A DNA stretch of 64,000 nucleotides from Asterella californica. Taxonomy: Eukaryota > Streptophyta > Marchantiopsida > Marchantiales > Aytoniaceae. Below are positions 45,221-58,600 of this stretch, piece by piece. Position 1 is the first letter of the stretch. The number at the start of each line of letters is the position of its first letter. The notes under the pieces are model-generated. The model was not told the DNA's origin and did no database searches. It saw nothing but the letters and a program-made list of their open reading frames with translations. The position numbers were made by a program, and so were the translations under genes. The stretch spans positions 38,734,501 through 38,798,500 of the forward strand of contig JAYKYS010000002.1 of assembly GCA_036924285.1 (NCBI GenBank), given 5' to 3'.

Positions 45221-48200
45221 CTAGATCGGTGGTGCCTCCAGCCGCAAGTAATCGTACATGAGTCCGTTGAATGTGTTTGCGGTTTTCCTCTGAGTGAGGT
45301 AAATGGAGTTGTCCCCGGCTTCCAGACTTGCTGCTGGAATGTCGGCTTCGAACAGCGTGTACAGACCATGTATTCCATGACGTGCTATGGCGTTGTCCCT
45401 GCCGAACTGTTGTGTGTCGAACACCACTTCCGAACTCGGATCGTTCACCTTCACCTGCAGGCATCACCACGTACTTCTTCGTTTAGAGAGCGTACGTACT
45501 GCTTACTCATGATCTTCCAGGGGCTTACAAGTGTACCCTAACGATCCATGACTCGAATGCATGGGGACGGAGAAGAAAAGTTCGATGCTCGAATCTTATA
45601 CCGACCTGGATAGCTGCTTGATTCGATGCAGCGATTGCCATCCACAACTTGTAAGCGCCTAAACTTGCGTTGAAATCTGTAAGGCGAAATTTGATCTGCC
45701 ACGTTGTTGCTTTGTAGGTCCCGTCTGCATCATTCCTCCTGAGAACAAAATCCGCCAGCCTAGTTAATTCAGAGACAGCCCCGGCCGGATGATCAGATCG
45801 ATCGATACCGCTGCGATCTTTATGAAGCATGAGATCGAGAGTGGATGTCATACACGTTAAGGAAGTGAAGGGGGTGAGCAATTAATCATATCCCAAGAGT
45901 AGAGTAACCATATCTTGTCCTCGAGGTGTTCTCAGCAGTACTTCAATAAAGAACCTGAAAGGGCTACAAAGAAAACTGACACTACTCGAGGACTAAGGTG
46001 ACTCCAGATAGGACTTAGGATACTCCGTAACTATGTAGAGCTGCTGGAGCTGCTGTGCGTCCTTAACAGTATAATCGAACGTGCGGCAGATCGATAAACT
46101 GCTCCGAGGAAATCTAAAAGCAGGTGCGAATTCGGAGCGAGTTAACACGAGAAGATCGATCTATTTCGTAGGCCTATCTCAGGAACATGTACATGTACAG
46201 TTACCTGTTGACATGCGCGAAGAACCAGTCTTTCGTCCAGTCACTTGTTCCGACGGTGTAGACAAGATCTTGCGTAGGATAAATTTCCGCATACCTCCAC
46301 CAGAGACCATATTGGCGATATCTGCTCCAAGTACATCTGATTCATCAGCTTCGAAATGCACGACCTACCGCCCAGAACATCGATCGTACTTGCAGTACTC
46401 ACATGAATAAATAAATCACGAAACTTAAGGAGCTTGAAGAACTCAGCCCTTCAGTACATGCATAGGCCTGTCTTTAAACGGAACACGATCGAAAAGAAAG
46501 ACGGCGCAAAGAGACTTTGAATTGGAACTCACTTCTCGAAATCCAAGAAGAGCTTGTTGACATATTTCGGATTTGGATCAGGAATGTAAAAGCCGAGAGC
46601 AGTTCGATCCGGATAACCGATCTCCCAAACTGTGGGTGCATATCGTGGAGCCCCGAAAGTGAGACTGTCTAGCTGTATGTTATCACCTGCAGAAATTAAC
46701 GTAGAAACTGAATTAGTTTCTGAGTAGTTAGTTAGTTAGAAGAAGCAAGTGAGTAAGTAGTAGGAAAGCTAGCCTACGATCCTGAATCTCGCCGGTGATC
46801 TCGCCTGTTCCTGAACAAGCGACTACAAGGTGATAATAATGTCTGTCAGTGACTACTGAACTAATAAGATAACGACCCAACAAGTCAACATATATATAGG
46901 GAGACTTTGAACTCAGAAATCACGCGAAAGAGCTGCTGATGCTGGAGCAGGCGCTGAAAAATATGAAGTTGCATCCATATATATAGATAACAGTAATATA
47001 CGATCGAGAAGAAGCCTATCAAAGATGAAAGAAGGTCAGACAGACAGAATCGAAGGGCAAAAGCACCAAATTAACTTACTTTCAAGACAGAGCAAGTTAG
47101 CGGATTAGCGGATTAGCTACAGCAGATCTAGAGTTTGTTTGTTTATATTCACCATCTTTGACGCACCGCATCATTCAGTATCAATAGCTAATTAGTAAGC
47201 CAAAATGAAGTAGATGAACTTGCAATTGGGATCATGATCAGATTTAGGAACCCCAATTGCAAGACCTTCAACAACAACTAGCAGTGGACTCTGGCTCTCA
47301 CCGATTTACATATTCAAGGCGGGAATGAGAGGACGCATCGATCAATCGATTCATCGAGCACAATGATAAGATTTCTTGTGCCCTAAACTTCAACAGATTG
47401 TTACACTGATCATGATATATGGCGGCTAGGCCTGGATGTTGAGTTAATTAATTTATGAATATAGCTTGGGGGTTTGAACCTGACCTGGGTTAACAGTAAT
47501 AGGATTCCCCTCTCTGATATAGTCGCCCACCACGCCAGGCAGCCAACCGTAGAGATCGTAAGTACCAGGCCGAATGTTCTGGATGCTGAAATATCCGCTT
47601 TTATCTGCTTGAGTCCAAAACTGGTACCCCTGTCAACTCCCATCCCACCCGATTCAATGGCTTCATTAGTTCAATCTTATATAGAATATCTGGAAAGGGA
47701 GGACAGTCGACAAACCATGAGATTATCTGCAGCTCCAGCTCCTGCTTGTGGAACTATAACGGAAGGTTTGAAATCGAATTCCAGCTGTGCAGGACTCATC
47801 ATGATCACCTTACTTTCCTTCTGCCAAGATCCTCTCTCTCCGGGCATTGCCAACCCTAGAAATGCATTTGTGCCGGAACGCAGTTTGTCTGTGGCGTACC
47901 TGCAGCCAGTATATATGCGCGAGCACTGGACAGTTAGTCTCATGTGTTTCAGTGACGAGTGAGTGACATGCTTAGCCTATCGATAGATGTGGATTAATTC
48001 AACTTTTGTCGATTAATTATCGTTCCAGAATTTCGAACCTTCTGATCATGAAGGTTCCCCAGAAAGTGAATCTTTCACGTCACTCCAACTTTCCAGGGCC
48101 AGGCTTTCTCTCTTGAGATCCATTTCGATCATCACTTCGAATTCTTGGACGATCGAACATACGTTAGACTGAATTAACTTACTTGTCCTGAACGAGGATC

Positions 48201-51200
48201 TGGCCGGAAACTTGAGCTCGGTCCTTTGCCTTCGGATAGTCTGAAGAAGAAGGCCAGGCATAGGGCCATGCTTTCTCTTCCTCAAGCATCTGCACGACAC
48301 AACGAATGAAAATCTGAGTGGCTCGGATATAACAACCGGTGCCATCTTTTGCGGAAACTGAACACTTCGTACCCCTTGTGGACCTCCACAGTGGACCACC
48401 AGTATCCGTAGATATATAGATAACAAATGAAGAACTAGTCTAACAGTCGTAGAGATGTAGCTAAGAAAGTACGATAATTATCAGATCATTGACAACAGAA
48501 TGTCGTCTATATCTAACTACTAGGAAGGAAAATAATTATTCTGAAAAGAATCTGATGTAGTTCGAGTTCTGTCTCATGTGATATATAGTTGCTCGATCCT
48601 ATGACCTCCACACCTTGCAGAGAACTACTTCAGCAGAGGTTAAGAGTGATGGACCTCTTACTCGTAGTTTTGCATCATCCCATAGAGCTCGCACGTCGGG
48701 CGCACCCGGTTTTGAGTTGAGGTACACAAACACTGGCCCAAACACCTTCCGCCACGCTTCTCCATTTCGGAACTGAGGGCACAGCTCTATTCCACCGTAA
48801 TGTGCACTGTGAAACATCTGTGATCACATAGGATCTACAATTCAATTCAAGCAAAGGATGCCTGCTGATCTCGATTGACCTAGTACATATATATATTGTA
48901 TATTTCTTCTATGCTTGAACCAAGTGCTCTGATCATGAGAATACTAGTACTAAAGCATAAGCATATGCATATGCATCGATGGACCGAGGGTATAGGAATC
49001 TTACAGAGAGACAAGCAGGACCAGTGTGGGACGTCAAATCTTGATGCGTAGGTCCCCCATTCCTAAACTCGTTGCTGGCTGTGATCATCCAGAATCCAAT
49101 CATATCGTCCTTGGACATCCATCCGTGGACTCTGTTGTCCTTGTCGTCGCATGAGTACATATACTTGTCATCAACCTACATCAACAATATTTGATTAATC
49201 GACTCTCTGATCATGAGGGTTGTAAACAGCTCCATACATATATTTCTGCTCAGATTCGATCATGATTCAAACCGAAGACTTGAAACCAGCAGAAATATAA
49301 CCATTTGCACCTGAAAAACAATACAATCTTAAAGGTTTGAAGATTCTGAACAAATTAGAGGTAAATAGTACACTAATGTGATGTGAATTTGAAGCTGCGT
49401 ACCTCCCCGTTCAGAGAAGGGTCTGTGGGATTGGTAAGGAGATGCGCTTCTTTATAGGCAAGCTGTTCGCTTCGTGCTGACGAGAGATCATCAGGGTAAG
49501 GCATCAGCTTGAGCTTCTTGTCATCCAGCGCCATGTATCTGAATCTGCAGGAGAAATTAAGTTCAAGGGCCCGCTTGTGCATGTCAGACATTTATACTGA
49601 AATTTCCAGAATTCATCGATATCGGAAGGACACCCATCTGCAGCTTCAAGGCCAATTCTTGAGGACTACATGAACTTTCTGAAATTCAAATGCTAACTCA
49701 GAAGTGTTCAGTCACGTCATTCATATCGATGTACCAGTAGGCGCATCTAGTAAACTAAATAGAGCGAAGCGTACTTGTCTTTACGAAGCATGAAAACTAT
49801 CCGAGTTTGATTGAGATTGAAGTCGCGCCATCCGGCAGGCCGGTCGTATATACCGTAAGAGTAGAAACCGGATGATCCCCGAAGCATCACGAACCTGACA
49901 GTAGGCATAATATAGTTCTGTCAGGCATAATATAGTTTACATGTAGATGCAATCGGCAGTTTGATAGCAGTCATATGCATCATCTACGACTACCATATAC
50001 AGTTCATACTCTGAACTTCAAGGCTTGTTTGGCAGGTCTATGCAGCTCCCTATTTATAACGAAGACAGAACCAGTCTTCATCCGTTTCCAGCATATGATG
50101 ATACTCCGTGCCTTTTAACTGACAGTGTTCGGAACAACATGTACAGTTGATACTCATCTAGGGTCTAATATGCTCATCAGACTTCCAACAGCTGCAGCTT
50201 GCCGTTCACAATCATACGGTTTGAAGCCTTTCTTGCGGGAAAATCTGGATTCCTTGATATATGTATACACAGCTGACTGTGGACTTAAAAGCACTAGCTA
50301 GACCTAGACATTCCAAATACCTTTTGTCTATAGTAAGGGGTACCGAGGGCGGTGTACGAGTGGTATCGAATGGCCGGAAGAAAGAAACTTCAAGTTTCTC
50401 GCTATCGGAGTAAATCACTCTAAATTCAGCTCCAAATGGTCTGCACATGCATATATTAGGATACTTCCTTCTCAGTAAAATTACTAGCCGGACACATGTA
50501 CCCCTTTAGAAACTGATGCTGAAGCGTATATATATATGATGACTGTCACAGAATCTACACGTGCCCTCATATACATATATAAGCTTCATCATAATCTGTA
50601 TATATATATATATATATGCTCCGATTGAATCTTACACAGTGAAGATGTCTTTTGCATCGGTCTCACTCCAGTTCATATCCCAGTACCTACAAATTTGCAA
50701 CTGTCAGATTTTGTAGCAACAAGTAGTCAATTCGCCTGAAATGAATCTCGATGTATCAGTGAAATAACGAAAGATGAATGAATCAAGCAACTTTGTTACT
50801 GAAATTGAAGTCTAATTTAAACTGAAGTTAAGAGTAGCAGATGGTGCATATATACCCTCGGCTGTTTTCGTCGTCATCAGTTGATAGTAAGTTCTCGATT
50901 CCGTTATAACTGATAGCAGTGACTAGTCCTGCTGGCTTTGATATGGTGACTTTTACAGTTCCATTGTCCATTACAATCTACACAGAAGAAATACCATTAG
51001 TTGAAGAAGTAAAGCAGATCTAACACATTTGCAGTTCTACGTATACTAGTAGTCACTGGTGAGATGCAAAATTCTTTGGTGGACAATTGTAACTTCTGCC
51101 AAAGAATAAGAGTAAACTAAACTTGACTCGGAGACGCTGAGAGCATATATACACCAGTGCTGCTTTATTCGAGTCAAATCATGATCAGAAGCAAAGACGA

Positions 51201-51411
51201 TCAACGACCAAATGGACCAGGTATTCTTATGGACCGTGATCTATAGCTAGCTCAAAGAGGTTAGATGGAAGAACTCCATCGTGTTTCCTGTGGGTGTACT
51301 CATCCACCACACTCGTTTCGGTCCATGCATACGTCGAAACAAGAGAATAAATCGCATAGTTACTTTTTTGCCATTATCGGTGAAGACGACAGGAGGCGCA
51401 GAAGAAGACAT
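45221..51411 (-). CDS. Rhamnogalacturonate lyase, polysaccharide lyase family 4, 15 exons
   Basis: This enzyme cleaves the rhamnose-galacturonate backbone of pectin (RG-I) by beta-elimination. Fifteen exons keep phase throughout: 51411-51364, 50977-50856, 50686-50636, 50440-50321, 49894-49775, 49544-49403, 49175-49005, 48817-48662, 48289-48183, 47899-47809, 47629-47485, 46686-46533, 46321-46205, 45738-45606 and 45454-45221. The product is 636 aa, as usual for plants. The N-terminal lyase domain (1-310) shows VTISKPAGLVTAISYNGIEN, RGYWDMNW and GPTHQDLTSHTGP (242-254; His251 is a catalytic candidate by family pattern). The fibronectin-like middle domain (about 335-430) shows GSWQKESKGYQFWTQ and YDLYGWLPGVVGDY. 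The C-terminal carbohydrate-binding-like domain shows RQYGLWWRYAE, SDWTKDWFF and GLMYDYLRLEAPP. No signal peptide is visible, as in several Arabidopsis homologues. A probable 5' UTR exon ends at 51616 (cag|gtaag). Confidence 0.93.
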
Positions 51412-51616
51412 CTTGTCCAGTAAATCTGAGAGTTATCTACAGCTGTGATTTGTATCAACAGAACATGAATTAATCACTCTTGACATAAAAACAGAAGCAA
51501 TGATTCAGACAAGAAACTATTAATCATGAAAGCTGGAAAGTACGGAAATTTATCGTCCGTTTGCAACTCCCTGAAGTTCATACATAAAAAATTTGTATAA
51601 AAGAGTAGGACTTACC

Positions 51617-51740
51617 TGTAATCTAGATCAAAGGATCCAAACTTTCTGCTCCACCCTGAGGGCTCGTTGCTTGCTTCTCTGCTTAGTAGGTCATCGAGCT
51701 GAATGCTGCTAGCGCTGGAATTTCTGTTGAGCACAAATAA
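51617..51740 (-). promoter_or_regulatory. probable 5' UTR exon of the lyase gene
   Basis: A good donor (tacag|gtaagt) ends an open stretch at 51617, and acceptor-like AGs lie just upstream of the lyase ATG. The stretch is open in one frame (REASNEPSGWSRKFGSF), but joining it to the lyase exon always meets a TAA before the ATG. It therefore looks like leader sequence with an upstream open frame rather than protein. Confidence 0.4.
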
Positions 51741-53480
51741 TTCTACACTCGATTAAAACGGCACTTGGGAAATGAAGGCAGGGAAGTTGAGGCATGCACA
51801 GCATGATAGATTGCAGATAATCGCGTTAGAAATATAAACACTGGCTGTAAGGTTAACATGGGCGATCTAAGAACCTTCTTCCTTGCGGTGTGGATTACTT
51901 TGATCATGGCCTCTCAAGTATTGAGCTGTTGGTTACGGTAAGAACTGAGGTGACACTTTTTCAAGAAGAAATTAAACAGCGGTAGATAGTTAAGCCTATA
52001 TATGACGACAGTAATTCGATTCAAGTCTTCACTTCACTGCCATATGAAGGAACTAAGCCTTCAACGTTAGTTACAAACCCACCGACTGACTGGGAAGAAG
52101 ATAGACCAGTGAGTGTGGCTGCGCAAAGTGCAGATTATATAGTGGCAGTTATAGCAAGTAGGGTTCCGTATGGCATACACAAGAAGAGCACACGAGAATG
52201 GCGTGCATGAGCATGAAAGAATGTTAGCTAGCTGTTCATTACTTCACCTTGCAGATGGACCCACTTCAAGTCCAGCAATACTGTACTCTGTTTCCGTGCA
52301 TGCATTAGAAATCTGCATCAGGAAACTGTTCTGGATACTGGAACTCCGAAAGCTGGCGATCCTAAATCGTAGGCATTCTCTGTTGGCTGCCCCAGAATGT
52401 TAATTCTCCTCCTTAATTCTCCCCATGCATGTCAAACTGAATCATATCATGGATAATTGCAATCTTTAAATTTCTCATTCTCGGAACACAAAGTTTGTTC
52501 ATGTAAACATATATGTCGAAAGTAATCGCTACGCTACAGAAAAGTATACACGACACTCACACACACAGACATTGGACCCTGCCATCCTGAAAGCTTCTTG
52601 AGCAAGTGAATAATATTATCCTGGAAGCTACTTGAGTAATGAATAATAATATTCAGGCAAAGAGCTAGTACAAAAGGAGGCCCACAGTGTGCACACAAGA
52701 AGTGCTGGATAGGCAAGTAGCCGTAGCAGTAGAAACGAGAAATGCTCCATGGGAACTGAAGGGTCACAAACAAGCATGTTTATTACCAGTGTGAGATCCC
52801 AGCTGGCTGAGAAGTTGGGTATCAACAGGATATCATCAGGGACACATTTTTCTCTCCAGAACTTACAGGTCTCTAGATATTAGCAAAGCTGTCCAAAACT
52901 TTCCGGCTGTTAAAGAGGAAGTATGGGAGCTGGAGTACAGAGTTAAGTTATGAGAGTACAATAGTAGCTCTCTAGAGCAACACGTGATCCTTGATTTTTT
53001 CCTGTATTAAACTGGGAACTGCACGAGTTTGTATGATGATAATGACTGGCCACTGCAGACTCAATCTGCCCCGATATCAGAATTCGGTAGCTCCGCTAGC
53101 TGTTGATGCTTCACGTGCTTATTGCAGTTCATACATACAAGTCAGCCCTAAGGAAGACGTCATACAGATTTCGATCCTTCCTATCTATATCGTGGCGACT
53201 TTTCATGTCTCAATAAAAATGGTGTCGTGACATTTTACGTGTTAAAAAAGATCCTACAGTAGTGAGCCGTCCAGATTGACTACTTCTGTTCGCGGTCACG
53301 CGCGCTCTCTGCAGCCTGTCTTATTGCACGCTCGCTACTTTAATTTGCGTCACGGATGTTTGATGTTTGATCGAGAGTTGGAGAGATTCTTGCGATCCTG
53401 TAGCCTTATTTATACTGTGATCGGGATAGACAGCGTTCGAAGTACGAGGAAGTTCGACTCGTTCTTCTAGATCAGATTCA
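51741..53480. other. spacer, no gene seen
   Basis: No coding region recognised. The right neighbour of the lyase gene; its promoter is presumably within the left few hundred bases. Confidence 0.45.
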
Positions 53481-53572
53481 GAAGTGTTGAGAAGTGTAAA
53501 TCCTGACGTCTGGTTGATGGCTTGTTTTTATCTGCGCCATGCAGCATTCCACGATTGTAAGTCCTCGATCAC

Positions 53573-53627
53573 TCCTTCAAAACAATCCTCTTGTAATTCT
53601 CCAAAACAATCCTCTTGTAATTCTCGT
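53573..53627 (+). repeat. short two-copy tandem repeat
   Basis: The word caaaacaatcctcttgtaat followed by tct is repeated directly, with a period of about 24 bp. Confidence 0.8.
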
Positions 53628-53739
53628 ATCTGTTTCACGAGTGTGATAATTGATCCGAGGGAGGGAACGCGGATAAACCCTGATGCATAGACTTCTGGCA
53701 GACAGCGCGCACCGATGTCGACGAGCCCACAGCAAATGA

Positions 53740-53925
53740 TGAGAAATGCGAGAAACGCCTGCTGAGAAATGATGATGTGCTCCAAGTGCACGTTTTCCCG
53801 GTGTACATATGCAGTGATAGTGAATATATAGTGAGAAATGCGAGAAACGCCTGCAATGAGAAATGATGATGTGCTCTAAGGGCACGTTTTCCCGGTGCAC
53901 ATATACAGTGATAGTGAATATATAG
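53740..53925 (+). repeat. 92-bp tandem duplication
   Basis: Two adjacent copies start tgagaaatgcgagaaacgcc at 53740 and 53832 and end gtgatagtgaatatata. They differ by few bases, so the duplication is recent. Open frames through it are by-products of the repeat. Confidence 0.9.
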
Positions 53926-54126
53926 GGAGTATGTGAATGGGGCCGGGAGTCGACGCCGTTGATGATCTAGTTTACAGACGAAGAAGACAGTGTCCATTTT
54001 ATATGTGAGGAAACCTTGCAACTGACGCATGGTGCTGAAATCTACAGGCTACACTTGAAGGAGCTGTGGAGCTGGTAAGTTGCCTGCAATTTGACCCTGA
54101 GAGTTATGTGTTTAAGGTTTACGCAG

Positions 54127-54529
54127 GAAATTCCGGTGGTTCCTCAAGCTCAGCTCTCCGTGACGGATGAAGCAACATCGAAGGAGCTCTTCAAGCACGG
54201 AGCAGCGATAAGCGAATGGATCACTACATATCTTAGCGGAACTGCCACTGTGAGGTGGTTTTGAAATTAATGGTTACAGTCTTTTCTAGTGACAAGGTGT
54301 TTGGCAACTTGAAGAATCTCGGTAGGTCGACATGAGTGCTGACGGTTCAACAGCTCTCGTTTGCAGATGAGAATGGTGGAGTGCTTCCTGCCTTCCTTTA
54401 AGGTTTTAGAATTTTCCGCTCACTGACAGAAGAACTGTCAACGGCTTGCATTCGCTTCTCACTGCGGATGCAGATGCTGCTGAAGCGCTCCAGTTCCTTG
54501 TAGATACCGAGAATTTGTCTTCCCTTTAA
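54127..54529 (+). other. unassigned coding-like segments (possible gene remnant)
   Basis: Three plus-strand pieces have protein-like composition. 54127-54249 starts after a cag acceptor and stops before gtgagg (EIPVVPQAQLSVTDEATSKE, LFKHGAAISEWITTYLS). 54354-54401 follows caacag (LSFADENGGVLPAFL, then TAA). 54410-54529 reads NFPLTDRRTVNGLHSLLTAD then ADAAEALQFLVDTE before its TAA. No complete splice model joins them, since the gap between the last two is too short for an intron. I do not recognise the family. It could be a decayed gene or a real one with a misread exon. Confidence 0.3.
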
Positions 54530-55656
54530 TTTCTGTCGGTTACTAAAAGAACGAATCCTTCACCGCCGTGCTTGGAACAACGGGTCTGTTGTTTAATCAC
54601 AGCGTCGAAGTAGAGAAAAGAACTTTACTGATCCGGTCCGACAGCGTGATATTATCCACGTACAAGTGGAATAAATTCTAGAGTCCCACCTCACTCCCAT
54701 ACGTATCCGTGTAAGAAACAGCAAGGCAAGTATGAACAGACTGGTTCTTAATCTATTTTCTGTGGATGACGAAATGGACAATTTGAGAAACCATATGTAG
54801 ATCACACAATCTGTGCTACAAACCTCTAACGGGAAATAAACCCCTGTTCAGGGCTAGCTCCCAGAGCAATCATATGCCAGACTCCTATTATCAGGATATG
54901 ACATGTAACATTCCACTGATGTCGCCGTATTTATTTCCCAAACCGCACCCATTCGAGCCTTTGCTCTTATATTATTCAATCATTAACAAGCGATCTGTCC
55001 GTTCCCCTTCGTGCTCTTCATGAAGAACCTAACGCCCTCTCTTACTTAACCTATCTTTAGCAGGCCGTTTAGATAACAGTCTGGTTTATGAGAACATATG
55101 TTGCAAGCAAGATTTGATACTCTTTGCATACTGAACAAATAACCGAAGCTAAATCTGATAAACCGGTGGCACAGAACTTCCGTGCGGCATCACATCTAAT
55201 GAAGAAACTGAGCTTCTGAGTAATCCACATGGTAAGGAGTTGCTCGACTTTGTGGGAGTATACACGACGAGATAGGTACCAGCCCGCACTCAGTGAAATC
55301 ATAATTACTTCTAGATGTCTGTATCTAAACTTGCAATGCCTGCTCTTTCCGTGTGCACATCGATACATTCCAGCATGGGTTGACCCGCTATAAGACAAGA
55401 AGGCTTACATGTTCTAAATTCGTAGTAGTTTTCGAGCTTGTCTTGAAGCGATGGATACCCTTGACCAGATAACTATTAGAAAAGAGTCATCGAATTACTT
55501 CCTCTTCTCTTTCACGCAACTAGCACCTTTAACTAAGATGTTCTTCCATGCACAACCAAACCTCAGTGAAAGCCTTTAACCTCCGTAGGATTGCCAAGAT
55601 TTCATCACGAAACGAGTCAGTAATCGAATAAGGTACATCATCCAGGTAAACTCAAC
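54530..55656. other. spacer, no gene seen
   Basis: No coding region recognised; it probably includes the 3' UTR of COQ6 at its right end. Confidence 0.45.
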
Positions 55657-58600
55657 TTAGCCCCCCGTGGCAAATGATATGATTTTTCTTTTTAGAGGGC
55701 CGAGGTATTGGACAGCATTGAACCCAACTGCACGGGCTAGATTCACAGTAGGCAAATCTGCACCAAAGACTCGTTGAAATCCATCCAACACAGCCATCAT
55801 CGGTAGATTGGCCCAGAGGCGCTCTTTCTGGTACTTCTCCAGTAGCGTAGGCTGAAATAACAACGTTGTACAAACGTTGAGCACTTCTACTAAATTCTCG
55901 GTACACATGCAAAGCTCAAAACACACACAGAAAAAGAGAAAAGCAACGTGCACTCTTCAAGATCCCCACAGCTAAGAGTTTCATTTCCTGAGACGACCAG
56001 TGAAGCATTACCTCTCCAATGTCTTCACCTGTCATGATACCTTCCCTCAAGGTTTTTACCAAAGATGCAGCATCGCCGAAGCCGAGATTGACACCCTGAC
56101 CAGCTAGGGGATGGACAGTGTGAGCAGCATCGCCCACAAGGGCCAATCTGTTAGACACGTATTTCGTTGCATGCCTGAGGGACAGAGGAAACGAGAGCCG
56201 ATGCGATAGACACTCCGTCACAGGAGGCGGAGCTATAAACGGATCAGAGACCGAAGGTGGCAGTTCTCCAAGTACGGGTGTCAACCAATTACTCACGAAA
56301 GCCGCACTCGACTGTGATCTAGGAAGAGGACCATAATCTTCAGTGAGCGCCCGGTTGACTGCTCTGACAAATTCTTCCTTGGACATTTCTTTCAGCTCTT
56401 TAGCTTTGTCTGGAGTTGTTGACCAAACAATATTGCTGAAGTCATCTCCGACCGGGAGTAGGGCGAGAGGTCCAGTTGGGAGGAATCTTTGCCAAGCCGT
56501 TGAATGATTATATCCAACCCGCACAGTGCATATCAACGCGTGCTGATTATAGTCCCAACCTCTAGTCTCTAAACCAGCCATGTCCCTCACTCTTGAACGA
56601 CCACCATCCGCTCCGACCTGCACACATGAGAAAGACCGTAAAGCTCATTCACAGCAAGTGCTACTACTCTCAGGAAACGTACCGGATTCCTCATAGTTTG
56701 TGAGTTCCACAATCTTCACCAAGACGTACCACTAGCCGAGTCCGTAGTAGTCTTCCATCTTCGAGCAGGACTTGAGCCCAGTTGTCATTCTCGACAAATT
56801 CGTCCGAACTTGCTTGCCCTACTTTCTTCTCCTCAAAAGAAGTTGATGTACCTACGTAACTTCTTGCTTTTTCACTTAAACTCTCAAAAAGATTCCCAGT
56901 AGATGAAGCTGCGCTCCCGGCAGGAAACTGGACGCCTTTTACTTTAGCAGGGCATATCTTCTCTGCAAAGCCTGTACGCTGCGTAAAATGCTCATTAAAA
57001 ACTAAGCCGTCACAGGACAAATTTACTAGAACGAAGAACATGGTTCAGCGAGAAAAAAAGCAAGCGGTGGGACAACAAGCTAACGCATCAGACAGATGCG
57101 AGAAAAAGAACTCGGGCGTGAAACCGAACCTCAAGAGCAGAATGAAGGGCAGATATAAGACGACTATTCTCCACGACATATCTGCATACGAGATTGATGA
57201 TGATATGCTTAGAACGCGGTGAGTATAATTTGAGACACAAAGATGATGGAGTAAACCCTAAGGCAAAGGGACTGACCCTGAAGTTCCCAACAAATCCATC
57301 TGTTGATGACCATATTCTGGAAGAAACTGAACATAATAGATAATTCTGACAAGACCAAGTGGTTTCCGACTCCTGAGTCTTCAAACAGTACTGCACAAGA
57401 GGTATCAGGTCAGAGCTTAAGATCTTACCCAAGAACAGGTTCTCCTACATCTGCAGCCTGATACTTGGTAAATCCCCTGCCAGAGTAGTCCCAAACCTGA
57501 GCAGAAAAAGTGAGTAAGGTCGTGGCCATATTACTCGATATGTAGGAAACGTTACGCTTGTGGGAAAGAGCGCGTCCTTTTCAGGATGCTAAGCTGATTG
57601 CCAATATGGACAAATTACCTGCATCGAGTCAAATGGCACGTGTCGACTTCCTTCTATGTTCTCCCATGCCCCAACATCTGGAGGTTTGAAACTGGTGAAA
57701 TTTTTGATAAGTTGGACTTTTCAAATATGCGTGTAAGTTGTGTCACACCTTTCCCAGAGTCTGTCTGTGTGAACCTAACTTCAAGTACGCATATCACTTC
57801 AGCAGTGACTCAGATATAAAAGGTATGAAATACCTTTCAGAAAGCGAACCGTCGCTGGGGTGATGGCGCTTACCCTCGCATCAGGCACGGCATCTTTCGG
57901 TTTATTGTATTTCTCCATTGTAGCAGGATTCCCATCGACAATAGCTACTCTCAGTGATCTTGTCAAAGGAGAACTTGCTGTCAAGTTTATGTACAGAGTT
58001 AGAACCAAGAGCCAAGGTCCGGGAAGTTAGCGAGGCAATGACAGTAAAGCGTCCGAATCTTCAGGTATTAACTCTTCCGTCAAAGCAATGAGTTATGCAC
58101 ATTCCTTTTTGATGAACTCCTATACGGACTGTTGAGCGAAGTGGTCGTCAAAGGTTCGTTCAGAGAACTTCCATTTCCGAGCATCCGCATCTAATGTATC
58201 GCTGAGACAAAATTATTGCACAACTCCAACGAGGAAAGTGCGCATGGGAAGCTCCTGCTGGAAATAGTATGGAAGTAAAAGACCGAACGTATCTACACAA
58301 GAATGAGCTCACGCGTAACTGTATCAATTTGCTAACGATATGAGATGGCAGAAACAAACCTAGGCCACAGCTCACAGCAGCACCAACCATTCCACCCCCC
58401 ACAATTACAACATCAAACTGGTTATCAAACTGGCCGTTCTTTTCGGTGCTGTTCGTTGGTTGTTCCTGCTCATGCAAGTGAATATCAGAATGCCTACAAA
58501 ATTCAGTTCTAACCGTGCAATATAATTCACCCGTCGCCAAGTCAATCCAAAGGATGACTCTGATATGAACTCCTCTGACAACTGAAGACTCAACAGTTCC

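Noticed and set aside
50596..50620. (TA)n run as a regulatory site
   Set aside because: It lies in an intron of the lyase gene and is a plain microsatellite.
53528..54030. Overlapping minus-strand open frames of 87-131 codons
   Set aside because: They are produced by the 92-bp tandem duplication, repeating the same peptide, and have no splice or family support.
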